From contig CAVTSL010000007.1 of assembly GCA_963737405.1 (NCBI GenBank), forward strand, positions 186,001 through 250,000: DNA of 64,000 nt. Direction: 5' to 3'. Positions 40,290-56,986 of the stretch are shown here, one piece after another. The DNA is from JACCTU01 sp963737405. GTDB lineage: Bacteria; Actinomycetota; Thermoleophilia; Gaiellales; Gaiellaceae. Position numbers and translations under genes: made by a program. Numbering within the stretch: the stretch's first letter is position 1; each line of letters begins with the position of its first letter. A model generated the notes under the pieces. It ran no database searches. It was given only the letters and a program-made list of their open reading frames with translations, and was not told the origin of the DNA.

Positions 40290-40353
40290 CTGGCAGGGCG
40301 AAAGCCTGCCAACCGCGACGGCCATGGTAGCGAACGGCCGCGAGGGGCGTCAA
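40290..40353 (-). promoter_or_regulatory. Promoter and leader hairpin of the str-S10 supercluster
   Basis: On the minus strand TTGACG (40348-40353) and TACCAT (40324-40329) are 18 bases apart, a strong vegetative-type promoter. The leader of about 75 bases to rpsL contains a TGGCAGG/CCTGCCA hairpin (about 40290-40315). The rest of the gap up to 40472 shows nothing else I can identify. Confidence 0.75.
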
Positions 40354-40472
40354 ACCGCCGAAAACCCCCTCTTTCCCCGTCCTTTGGGACGGCCCGGGGC
40401 CAGGGAAGGCCCGCAAGACCGCCACTACAGTGAGAACACCCGTACGGATCCGCGGGGAGGCGGCACATCTCC

Positions 40473-41600
40473 ATGACTCTTCTGCTCGCAGGCGCTGTGG
40501 CCGGTCTTGTGCTCGTCGCGATCCTCGTGACGGTCCTCCTCGTGCGCCGCTCCTCGAGGCGCGCCGACGGCCGGGTCGCCGAGCTCGTCGAGATCCTGAA
40601 CGCCCGGATCGACGAGCTGGCACGGGAGCTCGCAGGCGCCCGCGAGTCGGCCGAGGACGAGCTCCGGCGGAGCCGTCTCCTCAGCGACCTCGGCGGCTCG
40701 ATCGACCTCGACGAGGTGCTCGGCCGGACACTCCGGGCGGCGACCGACTCGACCGGGGCCCATGCCGGGCTCGTCTGGCTGTCGAGCCCGAACGGGCCGC
40801 CGATGGTGGCGACGCTCGGGCTCTCGCAGGAGGAGGCGGAGCGGCAGGCGATCGCGGGCCCGCCCGACGGCCGGCGCGCCCGGGCGATCGGGATGTCGTA
40901 CCGCTACAACCCGGAGGACGCCGCCCTCGACGGCGAGCTCATCCGCTCCGGCCTCGCCGTGCCGATGCCCGGCTTCGAGGACGGCGGCTACCTCGTGGTC
41001 TTCTCGCGCGGTGAGCTCGATGTCGGCGACGACGTCGTCGGCGACCTCGAGCAGCTCGCGGAGCGCGCGGGCCCGGCGATCGACAACGCGCGCCGCTTCC
41101 GCGAGGCGCGCGAGCTCGCCGACCTCGATGCGCTGACGGGGCTCCACAACAGGCGCTTCTTCCACGAGACGCTCGCGCGGGAGGTCGCCCGCGCGCACCG
41201 GTACGGCCGGGAGCTCGCGCTCATCCTGCTCGACCTCGACGACTTCAAGGCGATCAACGATCGCATCGGCCACCTCCCCGGCGACGCCGTGCTCGCCGAC
41301 GCTGCGGCCCGCGTGCGTGAGGTCGTGCGCTCGGCCGACATCGCCTGCCGCGTGGGCGGCGACGAGTTCGCCGTGATCCTCCCCGAGGCGACGCTCGGGG
41401 ACGCCGACCAGCTCTACCGGCGGCTCGAGAAGGCGGTCTCCCTCCAGCCGATCCGCGACGCCGGGCGCATCGTCTTCTCCGCAGGCGTGGCCGAGCTCGG
41501 CGCCGACGACGACGCGGTCACGTTCTTCCAGCGTGCCGACACCGCGCTCTACCGCGCAAAGGAAGCCGGCAAGGGCCGGCTCATCGGCACGGCCGGCTGA
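40473..41600 (+). CDS. Membrane-anchored GAF-GGDEF diguanylate cyclase
   Basis: 375 residues. One N-terminal membrane helix (LLLAGAVAGLVLVAILVTVLLV) is followed by a short coiled coil, a GAF-like sensor domain (about 70-215) and a GGDEF domain. The active-site loop is CRVGGDEFAVILPEA, with LDLDDFKAINDRIGHLPGD as the metal and nucleotide motif, so synthesis of cyclic di-GMP is expected. No RxxD inhibitory site is evident where it usually lies. It is divergent from rpsL and convergent with the next gene. Confidence 0.92.
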   Translation: MTLLLAGAVAGLVLVAILVTVLLVRRSSRRADGRVAELVEILNARIDELARELAGARESAEDELRRSRLLSDLGGSIDLDEVLGRTLRAATDSTGAHAGLVWLSSPNGPPMVATLGLSQEEAERQAIAGPPDGRRARAIGMSYRYNPEDAALDGELIRSGLAVPMPGFEDGGYLVVFSRGELDVGDDVVGDLEQLAERAGPAIDNARRFREARELADLDALTGLHNRRFFHETLAREVARAHRYGRELALILLDLDDFKAINDRIGHLPGDAVLADAAARVREVVRSADIACRVGGDEFAVILPEATLGDADQLYRRLEKAVSLQPIRDAGRIVFSAGVAELGADDDAVTFFQRADTALYRAKEAGKGRLIGTAG

Positions 41601-41603
41601 GGT

Positions 41604-42560
41604 CTATCTCTCGCCGCTGCAGATACGGTCGGACGCCATCACCCGGTCGAACTCCGCATTCGCCTGCGCCTCGAGCGCGTGGTGCACCGCGTCCCGGCCG
41701 TCGAACGACGGCAGGCCCGCGCCCTCCCACGCCAGAACCGGTGTGACACCCGGGCCCATCACGCTGACCCGGTAGCGCTGCCCCGGCGCAGCGGGCCGGC
41801 GCGCCTGGCTCGGATACCCGGGGAACGGGCTCTGCGGAACGAAGCTGTGGCAGAACGTGCCGGTTCGCTGGTGCGTGAGGATGCCGGACTCGCGCCGCCA
41901 TCCTGCGCCGTAGACCGAGTTGAAGGTGTCGATGTAGACGTTCCGGCTGTAGCGGTCGCGAGGGTTCCCCTCGCGGGAACTGGCGAAGCCGAAGACCGGC
42001 TGTCCCAGGTAGGACAGCCGCCCGAAGACGCCTTGGAACTGCAATCCGTACGTCCAGTTCACGTAGGCCTCGAGGACGGGCAGCGGACCGCTCCAGTGCG
42101 AGACGTGCATCTCGTAGTCGTCCTGGATCGGCAGCCACGGATCGAAGCCGAGGAGCGGTAGGCGCCGCTGCCAGGACTGGAGCGCCCAGTACGAGCCGTC
42201 CGGCGCCTTGCAGGCCGCGACGAGATAGGAGAGCGACGGGCCGTCGTAGCGGCGGCACACGTTCGCGAAGCGGCGCCAGAGCGCGCGCTTGAACCGAGCG
42301 ACCCCGCCGGTGAAGTCCTTCTGGAAGCGAACCTGCCGCACCGTCTCGCTCGGCGGATTGGCGTTGACGGCCCCCCAGACGAGCACGTGACGTCGAAGAC
42401 CCTCGGGAGTCGTGTACTCCACGAGCGCGCGAGCGTGCTTGTCCACCTTGAGCGTCGTGTTGCGCAGGTTCATGTCCGCGAACTGCTCGCTTGCAGCCGC
42501 CGGAGGCGCGGACGCGAGAACGATCGCCGCGAGGGCCGGGAGCACGCGGAAGAGGCGCAT
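41604..42560 (-). CDS. Secreted protein of unknown function
   Basis: 318 residues. A signal peptide (LFRVLPALAAIVLASAPPAAA) is followed by a mature protein rich in Trp, Tyr and Arg with a few cysteines (CRRYDG, AACKAPDGSYWALQSWQRRL, TFCHSF). I do not recognise a domain; no catalytic motif is evident. It opens from ATG 42560 and is divergent from the envelope cluster at 42662, with which it may share function by proximity. An extracellular location is the only firm conclusion. Confidence 0.7.
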   Translation of the reverse strand: MRLFRVLPALAAIVLASAPPAAASEQFADMNLRNTTLKVDKHARALVEYTTPEGLRRHVLVWGAVNANPPSETVRQVRFQKDFTGGVARFKRALWRRFANVCRRYDGPSLSYLVAACKAPDGSYWALQSWQRRLPLLGFDPWLPIQDDYEMHVSHWSGPLPVLEAYVNWTYGLQFQGVFGRLSYLGQPVFGFASSREGNPRDRYSRNVYIDTFNSVYGAGWRRESGILTHQRTGTFCHSFVPQSPFPGYPSQARRPAAPGQRYRVSVMGPGVTPVLAWEGAGLPSFDGRDAVHHALEAQANAEFDRVMASDRICSGER

Positions 42561-42606
42561 CGACTCGCTTATCGGCGCCTTGGCGTGACCGCTTGATCAC
42601 CCGGCT

Positions 42607-42636
42607 TTCACAAGATCGGTCACACAGCGCTATTCT
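42607..42636 (+). promoter_or_regulatory. Promoter of the methyltransferase-sulfatase cluster
   Basis: TTCACA (42607-42612) and TATTCT (42631-42636) are 18 bases apart. A purine-rich ribosome binding site, GGAAGGAAG, precedes the ATG at 42662. It would drive the three genes to 46724. Confidence 0.55.
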
Positions 42637-42661
42637 CCGCTCGACGAACGGAAGGAAGCCG

Positions 42662-42823
42662 ATGATCGATCCCACGCTGGCCTACATCGATCCAGGCACC
42701 GGGAGCCTCGTGCTCCAGGCGATCGCGGGCGGCGTCGCCGCCGTCGCGGTCACCGCGAGGCTCTACTGGCGGCGGGTGAAGACCTTCTTCCGACGTCCCG
42801 AGGAAGAGACGACGTCGCGCTGA
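42662..42823 (+). CDS. Small membrane protein with IDPGTGSL motif (53 aa)
   Basis: LAYIDPGTGSLVLQAIAGGV leads into one hydrophobic segment and a basic end (YWRRVKTFFRRP). Short proteins with a DPGTGS motif before a membrane helix occur beside sulfatase-like and methyltransferase genes in several actinobacteria and others, from what I recall; their role is unknown. The start has a good ribosome binding site. It is first in a three-gene cluster and probably a small partner of the membrane protein at 44256. Confidence 0.75.
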   Translation: MIDPTLAYIDPGTGSLVLQAIAGGVAAVAVTARLYWRRVKTFFRRPEEETTSR

Positions 42824-42858
42824 GCGGCGCGCGCGGCCGAGCGGAGGAGCGCGCGACG

Positions 42859-44259
42859 GTGGCGGCCCGCCCCGAACCGGGCTCGTTCCGCGATCCCGAC
42901 AGTCGCATCGTCCATGCGGACGGCCGGATCTTCAGGCTGCTGTCCGAGCGAGGGCTGTCGGACTGGCGGACGTTCTCGACGTCGCCGCTCTACGCCGAGC
43001 TCGTCGAAGAGCGGAAGCTCGTGGAAACGCGCGAGCCTGAGGACGTCCCGTTCGTTGCAGACGCGGTGGACGGACCGGTCGGGATCCTCGAGCACGCGGT
43101 GATCCCGTTCGTCTCCTATCCCTACGAGTGGACGTTCGGGATGCTGCGCGACGCGGCCCTGCTCCAGCTCGAGCTCGTCCGTCGCACGGTCGAGGCCGGA
43201 TTGATGCTCAAGGACGCCTCGCCGTACAACGTGCAGTTCAGAGGCGCGCGGCCGGTATTCGTCGACGTCGGTTCGTTCGAGCCGCTCCGCGAGGGGGAGC
43301 CGTGGGCCGGGTACCGACAGTTCTGCATGCTCTTCCTCTATCCGCTGCTGCTCCAGGCGTGGAAGGGCGTGCCCTTCCAGCCGCGCCTGCGTGGCTCGAT
43401 CGATGGGATCACGCCGGCCGAGTGCAGGAACCTGCTTTCGACGCGCGACCGCTTTCGGCGGGGAGCGCTGACCGACGTCTTCCTGCACGCGCGGCTCGAG
43501 CGCCGCTATGCGTCGACCCCGCGCGACGTGAGGTCCGAGCTCCGCAAGGCGGGGTTCCGCAAGGAGCTGATCATCGCGAACGTCGGACGGCTCGAGCGCT
43601 TCGTTCGTCGTCTGCGACCGCCGGCCGCCGGGTCGGCATGGTCGGACTACGGAGCGACGACGAGCTACACCGAACAGGACGCGGACCGGAAGCGGCGGTT
43701 CGTCGCCGAGGCGGTCGCGTCGGAGGCTCCGGCGCTCGTCTGGGACGTCGGCGCGAACAACGGCCGGCACTCGCGCGACGCGGCCGAGCACGCGGACTAC
43801 GTCGTCGCGATGGACGCGGACGCGGTCGTCGCGGACCGCCTCTACGCCGAGCTCGCAGGCGACGGCGCCGCGAAGGTCCTGCCGCTCGTCGTCGACGTGG
43901 TGGATCCGTCGCCCGGCCTCGGGTGGCGTGGGCTCGAGCGACAGCCGCTCGCCGAACGGGGACGTCCCGATCTCGCGATCTGCCTCGCGGTCGTGCACCA
44001 CGTCTCGATCGCCGCCAACGTGCCGGTCGCATCGTTTCTCGACTGGTTGCGAGACCTCGGCGGCTCGGTCGTCGTCGAATTCCCAACGCCGGACGACCCG
44101 ATGGTGCAGCGGCTCCTGGCGCGTAAGCGATCGCACGACCACCCGGACTACCGGCGCGACTGGTTCGAGCGCTCCCTCGGCGAGCGCTTCGACGTGCTCG
44201 AGTCGATCGAGCTCGGCGGCGGAACGCGCGTGTTGTACCGCGCCCGACCGCGGCGGTGA
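42859..44259 (+). CDS. Class I SAM-dependent methyltransferase-like protein
   Basis: 466 residues. The N-terminal half has a pattern like small-molecule kinases or a nodulation-type domain (GLMLKDASPYNVQFRGARPVFVDVGSF). The C-terminal half is a Rossmann methyltransferase: VWDVGANNGRHSRDAA (SAM-binding loop), VVAMDADAVVADRLY (acidic end of strand 2) and LAICLAVVHHVSIAAN (strand 4). The GTG start is at 42859 and the stop overlaps the next gene by 4 bases (GTGA), so the pair is coupled. The substrate is unknown; a cell-surface glycan or polar group is a guess from the neighbours. Confidence 0.8.
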   Translation: MAARPEPGSFRDPDSRIVHADGRIFRLLSERGLSDWRTFSTSPLYAELVEERKLVETREPEDVPFVADAVDGPVGILEHAVIPFVSYPYEWTFGMLRDAALLQLELVRRTVEAGLMLKDASPYNVQFRGARPVFVDVGSFEPLREGEPWAGYRQFCMLFLYPLLLQAWKGVPFQPRLRGSIDGITPAECRNLLSTRDRFRRGALTDVFLHARLERRYASTPRDVRSELRKAGFRKELIIANVGRLERFVRRLRPPAAGSAWSDYGATTSYTEQDADRKRRFVAEAVASEAPALVWDVGANNGRHSRDAAEHADYVVAMDADAVVADRLYAELAGDGAAKVLPLVVDVVDPSPGLGWRGLERQPLAERGRPDLAICLAVVHHVSIAANVPVASFLDWLRDLGGSVVVEFPTPDDPMVQRLLARKRSHDHPDYRRDWFERSLGERFDVLESIELGGGTRVLYRARPRR

Positions 44260-46724
44260 CACTGGACGCCGCGATGATCAGGAACGGCATCCACCTCGCC
44301 GTCCTGTCTGCGCTCGCGGTCGCGCAACCGCTCCTCGACGTCCTCGGGAAGAACCCGGCGTTCTTCGCGGTGCGCGGGTCCACCGCGACGCAGATCGTCC
44401 TCTTCGCGCTCGTCGTGACGCTCGGCGTGCCGGCGATCCTGGTTCTGATCGAGGTCGCCGTCCGAGCGCTGGATGGACGTGCGGCCCACGTCGTCCACCT
44501 CGTCTTCGTGGGAAGCCTCGTCGGCGTGTTCGTGCTCTATGCGCTCACGAAGGCCGACGCGTTCGGCGGCGCGCTCGAGCTCGCGGTCGCCGCCGGTGTC
44601 GGGATCGCAGCCGCGGTTCTCTACGACCAGGCGAGCGCTGCGCGGTCGTTCCTGACGGTGCTCGCGCCGATACCCGTTGTCATTCTCGCGCTCTTCCTCT
44701 TCAACTCGCCGGTGTCCAAACTCGTCGTCGGGGACCAGCCCGAGGTGCGGGCTGCGACGGTCGCGTCGAAGACCCCTGTGGTGCTCATCGTGTTCGACGA
44801 GTTCAGCACGGTGTCACTGATGGACCGGCGCGAGCGGATCGACGCGGTGCGGTTCCCGAGCTTCGCGGCCCTCGCCCGCGACGCGACGTGGTACCGGAAC
44901 GCGACGACTGAGTACTGGCTCAGCGAGGTGGCCGTGCCGACGGTGCTGACCGGCCAGCGGCCGGTGCCGGGCAAGCTTCCTATCGCGTCGGAGTACCCGC
45001 ACAGCGTGTTCACGCTCGTCGGCGGCAGCTACCGGATCCGGGCGATCGAGACGCTCACGCATCTCTGTCCGCGCACGCTGTGCCGCGAGACTCGCGCGAC
45101 CGCGCAGGCGCAGGCCGTGCCGAACACGTTCCGTTCCTTCGCCTCGGACGTCGGAACCGTCTACCTGCACATGGTGCTCCCGGAGTCGTACACCGACCGG
45201 CTCCCCGCGATCAGCGACGCCTGGGGCAACTTCGGGAAGGAGACGGACGCCGAGGAAGCGGTGAAGCGCGATGCCTCGGGCGACATCGAGGCGTGCGCGC
45301 GGAACATCTGCCGCTTCGCGGAGCTGATCGACGGAGACCGGCGCCCGACGCTCTACGTCCTCCACTCATTGCTCCCGCACGTCCCCTACGTCTACCTCCC
45401 GTCGGGTCAGAGGTACGCCGTCGATGCGCGACTGCTCCGCGGGGTCCACAACGGCCGCTGGCTCGAGGCGTGGCCCGCGCAGCAGGCGTACCAGCGCTAC
45501 CTCCTCCAGGTCGGATACGCCGACCGCGCGCTCGGGCTGCTGCTCAGGCGGCTGCGCGAGACCGGCGTCTACGACCGCGGTCTCGTGATCGTCACGGCCG
45601 ACCACGGTGTCGGCTTCCGGCTCGCCGACCAGCGGCGGCTGCCGACGCCGACGAACCTCGACGAGATCGCCTTCGTTCCGCTCTTCGTCAAGCTCCCGGG
45701 CCAGCACAGGGGCCGGATCAGCGACGCTCCGGCGAAGAACCTCGACGCCGTGCCGACGATCGCCCGAGTGCTCGGGCTGCCGCTCCGGACGAGGCTCGAG
45801 GGGCGGCCGCTTGTCGGGAGCGGGCCGAAGCGAGCTGCGACCGTCACGGTGCTCAAGCAGGACGGGAGCCGGGTCACGAGCTCGCTCGCCGAGCTCCGGT
45901 CGATGCGCTCGCGCGCGCTCGGGCGGCAGGTCGCGGCGTTCGGTAGCGGCCCCTTCGAGCGCGTCTATCGCGTCGGTCCGCACAGCGGGCTCCTCGGGCG
46001 CAGCGTGTCGTCGCTCCGCGTCGTCCAGGAACGCGGCGCGAGAGTCAAGGTCGATGACACGACGCTCCTCGACTCTGTCGATCGCTCGTCCGGGTTCCTC
46101 CCCTCGTTCCTCGAGGGCCGGCTCCTCCCGTCGCGGGGACGCACGCCGCTCGCGATCGCGCTCAACGGCTCGATCGCGGCGGTCACGTGGACGTTCGCCG
46201 AGCATGGCCAGACGCGGTTCTCCGCGCTTGTACCCGGCCAGGCGCTCCGGGACGGCAGAAACGCCGTCGAAGTGTTCGTGATCGAGGTGGTCGGCGGGGC
46301 GCCACGGCTGGCCCGGCTCGCTGGGAGCGAGGTCAGCTTGACGCTCCGGGACGGAGGCGCCGCGATCCAGTCGGGCGCACGCCGCATCCCCGTTCGCCCG
46401 GGCTCGCTTCGTGGGAGCGTCCACGCCACGCGCGAGCCCGCCGGCTGGGTCTTCACGGGCTTCGCGGCACAGCGGCGCAGGAACGAGCGGGTCGACGCGA
46501 TCATCGTCTTCGTCGGCGACCGTGCCATTTACGTCGGCCGCGCCGACAACCTGAAGCCGCAGGCGATCCTCGGTCAGCCCGAGCTCGGCAAGACCGGGTT
46601 CGAGTTCGAGCTGCCGCCGTCGCTTCTCCCGGAGCCGGCGACCGGCCGCGCGGTCCGCGTCTACGCGCTCGACGGCGGCGTCGCCACCGAGCTCCGGTAC
46701 CGCGCGGACTTTCCCTGGCCCTAG
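44256..46724 (+). CDS. Sulfatase/alkaline-phosphatase-fold membrane protein
   Basis: 822 residues. Five hydrophobic segments in the first 150 residues anchor it. The extracellular part begins VVLIVFDEFSTVSLMD near residue 175 (first metal-binding Asp) and has VTADHGVGF near 445 (DHG metal site), as in LTA-synthase-like and other sulfatase-fold transferases. The usual sulfatase Cys/Ser-x-Pro-x-Arg signature is not visible; a Ser/Thr nucleophile near TEYWLSEVAVPTVLTG is likely. A beta-rich C-terminal region of about 280 residues follows. A role in transferring a phosphate- or sulfate-linked group to an envelope polymer is inference. Confidence 0.78.
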   Translation: MTLDAAMIRNGIHLAVLSALAVAQPLLDVLGKNPAFFAVRGSTATQIVLFALVVTLGVPAILVLIEVAVRALDGRAAHVVHLVFVGSLVGVFVLYALTKADAFGGALELAVAAGVGIAAAVLYDQASAARSFLTVLAPIPVVILALFLFNSPVSKLVVGDQPEVRAATVASKTPVVLIVFDEFSTVSLMDRRERIDAVRFPSFAALARDATWYRNATTEYWLSEVAVPTVLTGQRPVPGKLPIASEYPHSVFTLVGGSYRIRAIETLTHLCPRTLCRETRATAQAQAVPNTFRSFASDVGTVYLHMVLPESYTDRLPAISDAWGNFGKETDAEEAVKRDASGDIEACARNICRFAELIDGDRRPTLYVLHSLLPHVPYVYLPSGQRYAVDARLLRGVHNGRWLEAWPAQQAYQRYLLQVGYADRALGLLLRRLRETGVYDRGLVIVTADHGVGFRLADQRRLPTPTNLDEIAFVPLFVKLPGQHRGRISDAPAKNLDAVPTIARVLGLPLRTRLEGRPLVGSGPKRAATVTVLKQDGSRVTSSLAELRSMRSRALGRQVAAFGSGPFERVYRVGPHSGLLGRSVSSLRVVQERGARVKVDDTTLLDSVDRSSGFLPSFLEGRLLPSRGRTPLAIALNGSIAAVTWTFAEHGQTRFSALVPGQALRDGRNAVEVFVIEVVGGAPRLARLAGSEVSLTLRDGGAAIQSGARRIPVRPGSLRGSVHATREPAGWVFTGFAAQRRRNERVDAIIVFVGDRAIYVGRADNLKPQAILGQPELGKTGFEFELPPSLLPEPATGRAVRVYALDGGVATELRYRADFPWP

Positions 46725-48445
46725 GCCGACAGCGTGAGGAAGGGCAGGTAGTCGGTCAGCTCGGTCGCCGCGGGCTGCGGCAGGTCGTCCCGCCGGCAGA
46801 TCGACTGGCCGAGCAGCGCCGACTGCCGGGACGCACTCCAGCGCGTCGCGGCGTCGAGCCGGGCGTGGTGGGCGAGGACGCCGGAGATCGACGGCCGTGC
46901 TTGCTCGAGCGGGAACGCTGCGAGCTGCTGCGACAGATCGAGCGGCGTGACCGCGAACGAACCGGAAAGCGTTCGGAGCGTGGCGCGCCGACCGGTGGGC
47001 ACCGCGAACAGCTGCTCCGGCGCGTAGTGCTGGATCGCGAGCCCCGAGCGACGCCCACCGAGCCACCACGGCGCGGGCGCCGCCTCGACGGCCCGCACCT
47101 GGAGGTCGGGGTACGTGGAGTAGAAGTCGGCCACGGCGGCGGCGCTCGGGCGCCCGACGCGCATCCGCTCGGCGATCTTCGAGCGGCGAAGCTGGTCGAG
47201 GAGGATCGACCGCGCCAACGCGACGTTTGCGCGACCGCGCGCAAGCGCGGCCACGTAGCTCGACCGGTTGCCGCCGAAGCGGAGCGAGATGACCGACCGC
47301 TCCGCCGTCAGCACCTCTCCCGTCGTCACCTTCACCGAGCCGGACTCGGCGAGCCTCGCGAGGAGCGCGCTGTAGGCGACGTCGCGGTCCTGGACGAGGC
47401 GGTTCAGCCTCGCGATCGCGACCATCCCGATCCTGTTCTTGCCGACAAGGCACATCGCGCCCGCCGGGAGCCGCAGCTGTCCTTCACCACGGTTCGCGTT
47501 GAAGCTCGGCCCGACCCTGGCCGGAGCGTCGCAGAGCTGCGAGTCGCGGGCCCAGAGGTAGGCGCAGGCTGCGTCGACCTTGTCGGGGTCGCGTCCAGCC
47601 TCGCTGTACGTGCCCCAGCCCCACGACCACACCGTCGCGACGTTCATCTCGGCCGCGATCTCACGCGCCGCGAGCGCCTGCCACTTGATGACGCGGAACC
47701 ATTGTTCGCGCGGCCGTAGGCCCTCGCGTCCGCCACTCCCGGGGGCGCTCTGGAACCCGAGCATGAGCCCGATCCGCGTCACCGGAATACCGATCTCGAC
47801 GAGACGCGCGACCCCACGCCGGAGCGCCGCCCGCAGTCGCCGGTTCGCGAGCAACGGCCCCTGTGCGGAGAGCTGGCGTCCGTGGAAGTACACCTCCGGC
47901 ACGAGGTCGGCGACCCCGGCGACCGAACGCCACCACGCCGCAGCCTCGTCGGTGCCCGTGTACGGCGTGCTGCTGATCAGGAGGAACGGGCGCGCGCCGC
48001 GGGCGGCGAGCTCGCGGATGAGCGCGAGTACGTTCGCGCGGTACTGCGCGTTGTTCGGCGTCCAGGGCGTCTCCAGGTTCGCGCCGAAGAGCTCGTTGAG
48101 CGCGATCCACGGTGTCGCGCACTGCGTCTGTGACGCGGCGAAGACGTAGAGCCGGTTCGCACGCTCGGGGATCAGCGCGGGATCGGCCGGAGCTGTCGGG
48201 GTCCCGACGCGCCCGTTCAGGTTCATGTCCCAGTAAACGGTCTTCGCGCCGGCTGCGCGGACCTCGGCGGGGTAGTTGCCGGTTGAGACCGCGAGCACGG
48301 TGCCGGGGCGCGCCATGACCGGCCGCACCTCGGTCGCGCCGAAGTCGACCCAGACGGGCTGGCCGTCCGGCAGCCCACACGGCCCCGCAAAGGCGGCGCT
48401 CGGGAAGGCAAGCGCGATCAGCGCGCAGACGAGCGCCCTCTTCAC
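46721..48445 (-). CDS. Large secreted protein of unknown function
   Basis: 574 residues from GTG 48445. A signal peptide (KRALVCALIALAFPSAAFAG) is followed by CGLPDGQPVWVDFG and a region with alternating strands and helices that looks like a TIM-barrel-type fold (VYWDMNLNGRVG; RPFLLISSTPYTG; VPEVYFHGRQL; RIGLMLGFQSAPG; VATVWSWGWGTYSE). The second half is helical and rich in Ala and Arg. It could be a glycoside hydrolase-like protein, but no catalytic pair is certain. It lies between the rpoC terminator and the convergent sulfatase gene, whose stop it overlaps by 4 bases. Confidence 0.75.
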   Translation of the reverse strand: MKRALVCALIALAFPSAAFAGPCGLPDGQPVWVDFGATEVRPVMARPGTVLAVSTGNYPAEVRAAGAKTVYWDMNLNGRVGTPTAPADPALIPERANRLYVFAASQTQCATPWIALNELFGANLETPWTPNNAQYRANVLALIRELAARGARPFLLISSTPYTGTDEAAAWWRSVAGVADLVPEVYFHGRQLSAQGPLLANRRLRAALRRGVARLVEIGIPVTRIGLMLGFQSAPGSGGREGLRPREQWFRVIKWQALAAREIAAEMNVATVWSWGWGTYSEAGRDPDKVDAACAYLWARDSQLCDAPARVGPSFNANRGEGQLRLPAGAMCLVGKNRIGMVAIARLNRLVQDRDVAYSALLARLAESGSVKVTTGEVLTAERSVISLRFGGNRSSYVAALARGRANVALARSILLDQLRRSKIAERMRVGRPSAAAVADFYSTYPDLQVRAVEAAPAPWWLGGRRSGLAIQHYAPEQLFAVPTGRRATLRTLSGSFAVTPLDLSQQLAAFPLEQARPSISGVLAHHARLDAATRWSASRQSALLGQSICRRDDLPQPAATELTDYLPFLTLSA

Positions 48446-48462
48446 GCCCAAGGGTGTAGCAG

Positions 48463-48488
48463 AGGCGGCGGACCAGGGTCCGCCGCCT
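48463..48488. terminator. Strong hairpin after rpoC
   Basis: AGGCGGCGGACC and GGTCCGCCGCCT form a perfect 12-bp stem with a two-base loop, 12 bases after the rpoC stop. It has no U tract. It probably ends or stabilises the rpoBC mRNA. Confidence 0.75.
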
Positions 48489-48499
48489 TCACTGCTTCC

Positions 48500-53092
<4,593 letters not shown>

Positions 53093-53100
53093 ATCGCTCC

Positions 53101-56738
<3,638 letters not shown>

Positions 56739-56886
56739 GGTGCGAACAGCCTCCCTTGGAGAAACAGCTTGTGGATGTGCGGACGTGCGGACGGACGAAG
56801 CGGAACGGCGCGGAACCGATAAGGGTACCGAAGGACCCCCTCCGTACGCAAGGGATTCCGGACGGGGTAGCCGCCGCGGTGGTCGG

Positions 56887-56892
56887 ATGGTA
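56887..56892 (-). promoter_or_regulatory. Candidate -10 box of the rpoBC promoter
   Basis: TACCAT on the minus strand in the context CGCGCTACCAT, about 145 bases before the rpoB start. The same -10 box and context precede rpsL and rpmG. The -35 region (TGGCAA, 18 bases upstream) is weak. The leader to rpoB contains a GTAC-based hairpin but nothing I can name. Confidence 0.55.
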
Positions 56893-56935
56893 GCGCGACT
56901 TCCGGCGTTTTGCCAGGTCGGCCATTTTCCCTGCA

Positions 56936-56960
56936 CGAAGGCGCCTTTTCGGCGCCTTCG
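56936..56960. terminator. Hairpin between rpoB promoter and the next gene
   Basis: CGAAGGCGCC and GGCGCCTTCG form a perfect 10-bp stem with loop TTTTC, 26 bases beyond the stop of the secreted-protein gene at 56987. It would separate that gene from rpoBC. No U tract follows. Confidence 0.65.
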
Positions 56961-56986
56961 TCGGGGAGGTCCGCAGTCCGCCGGGG

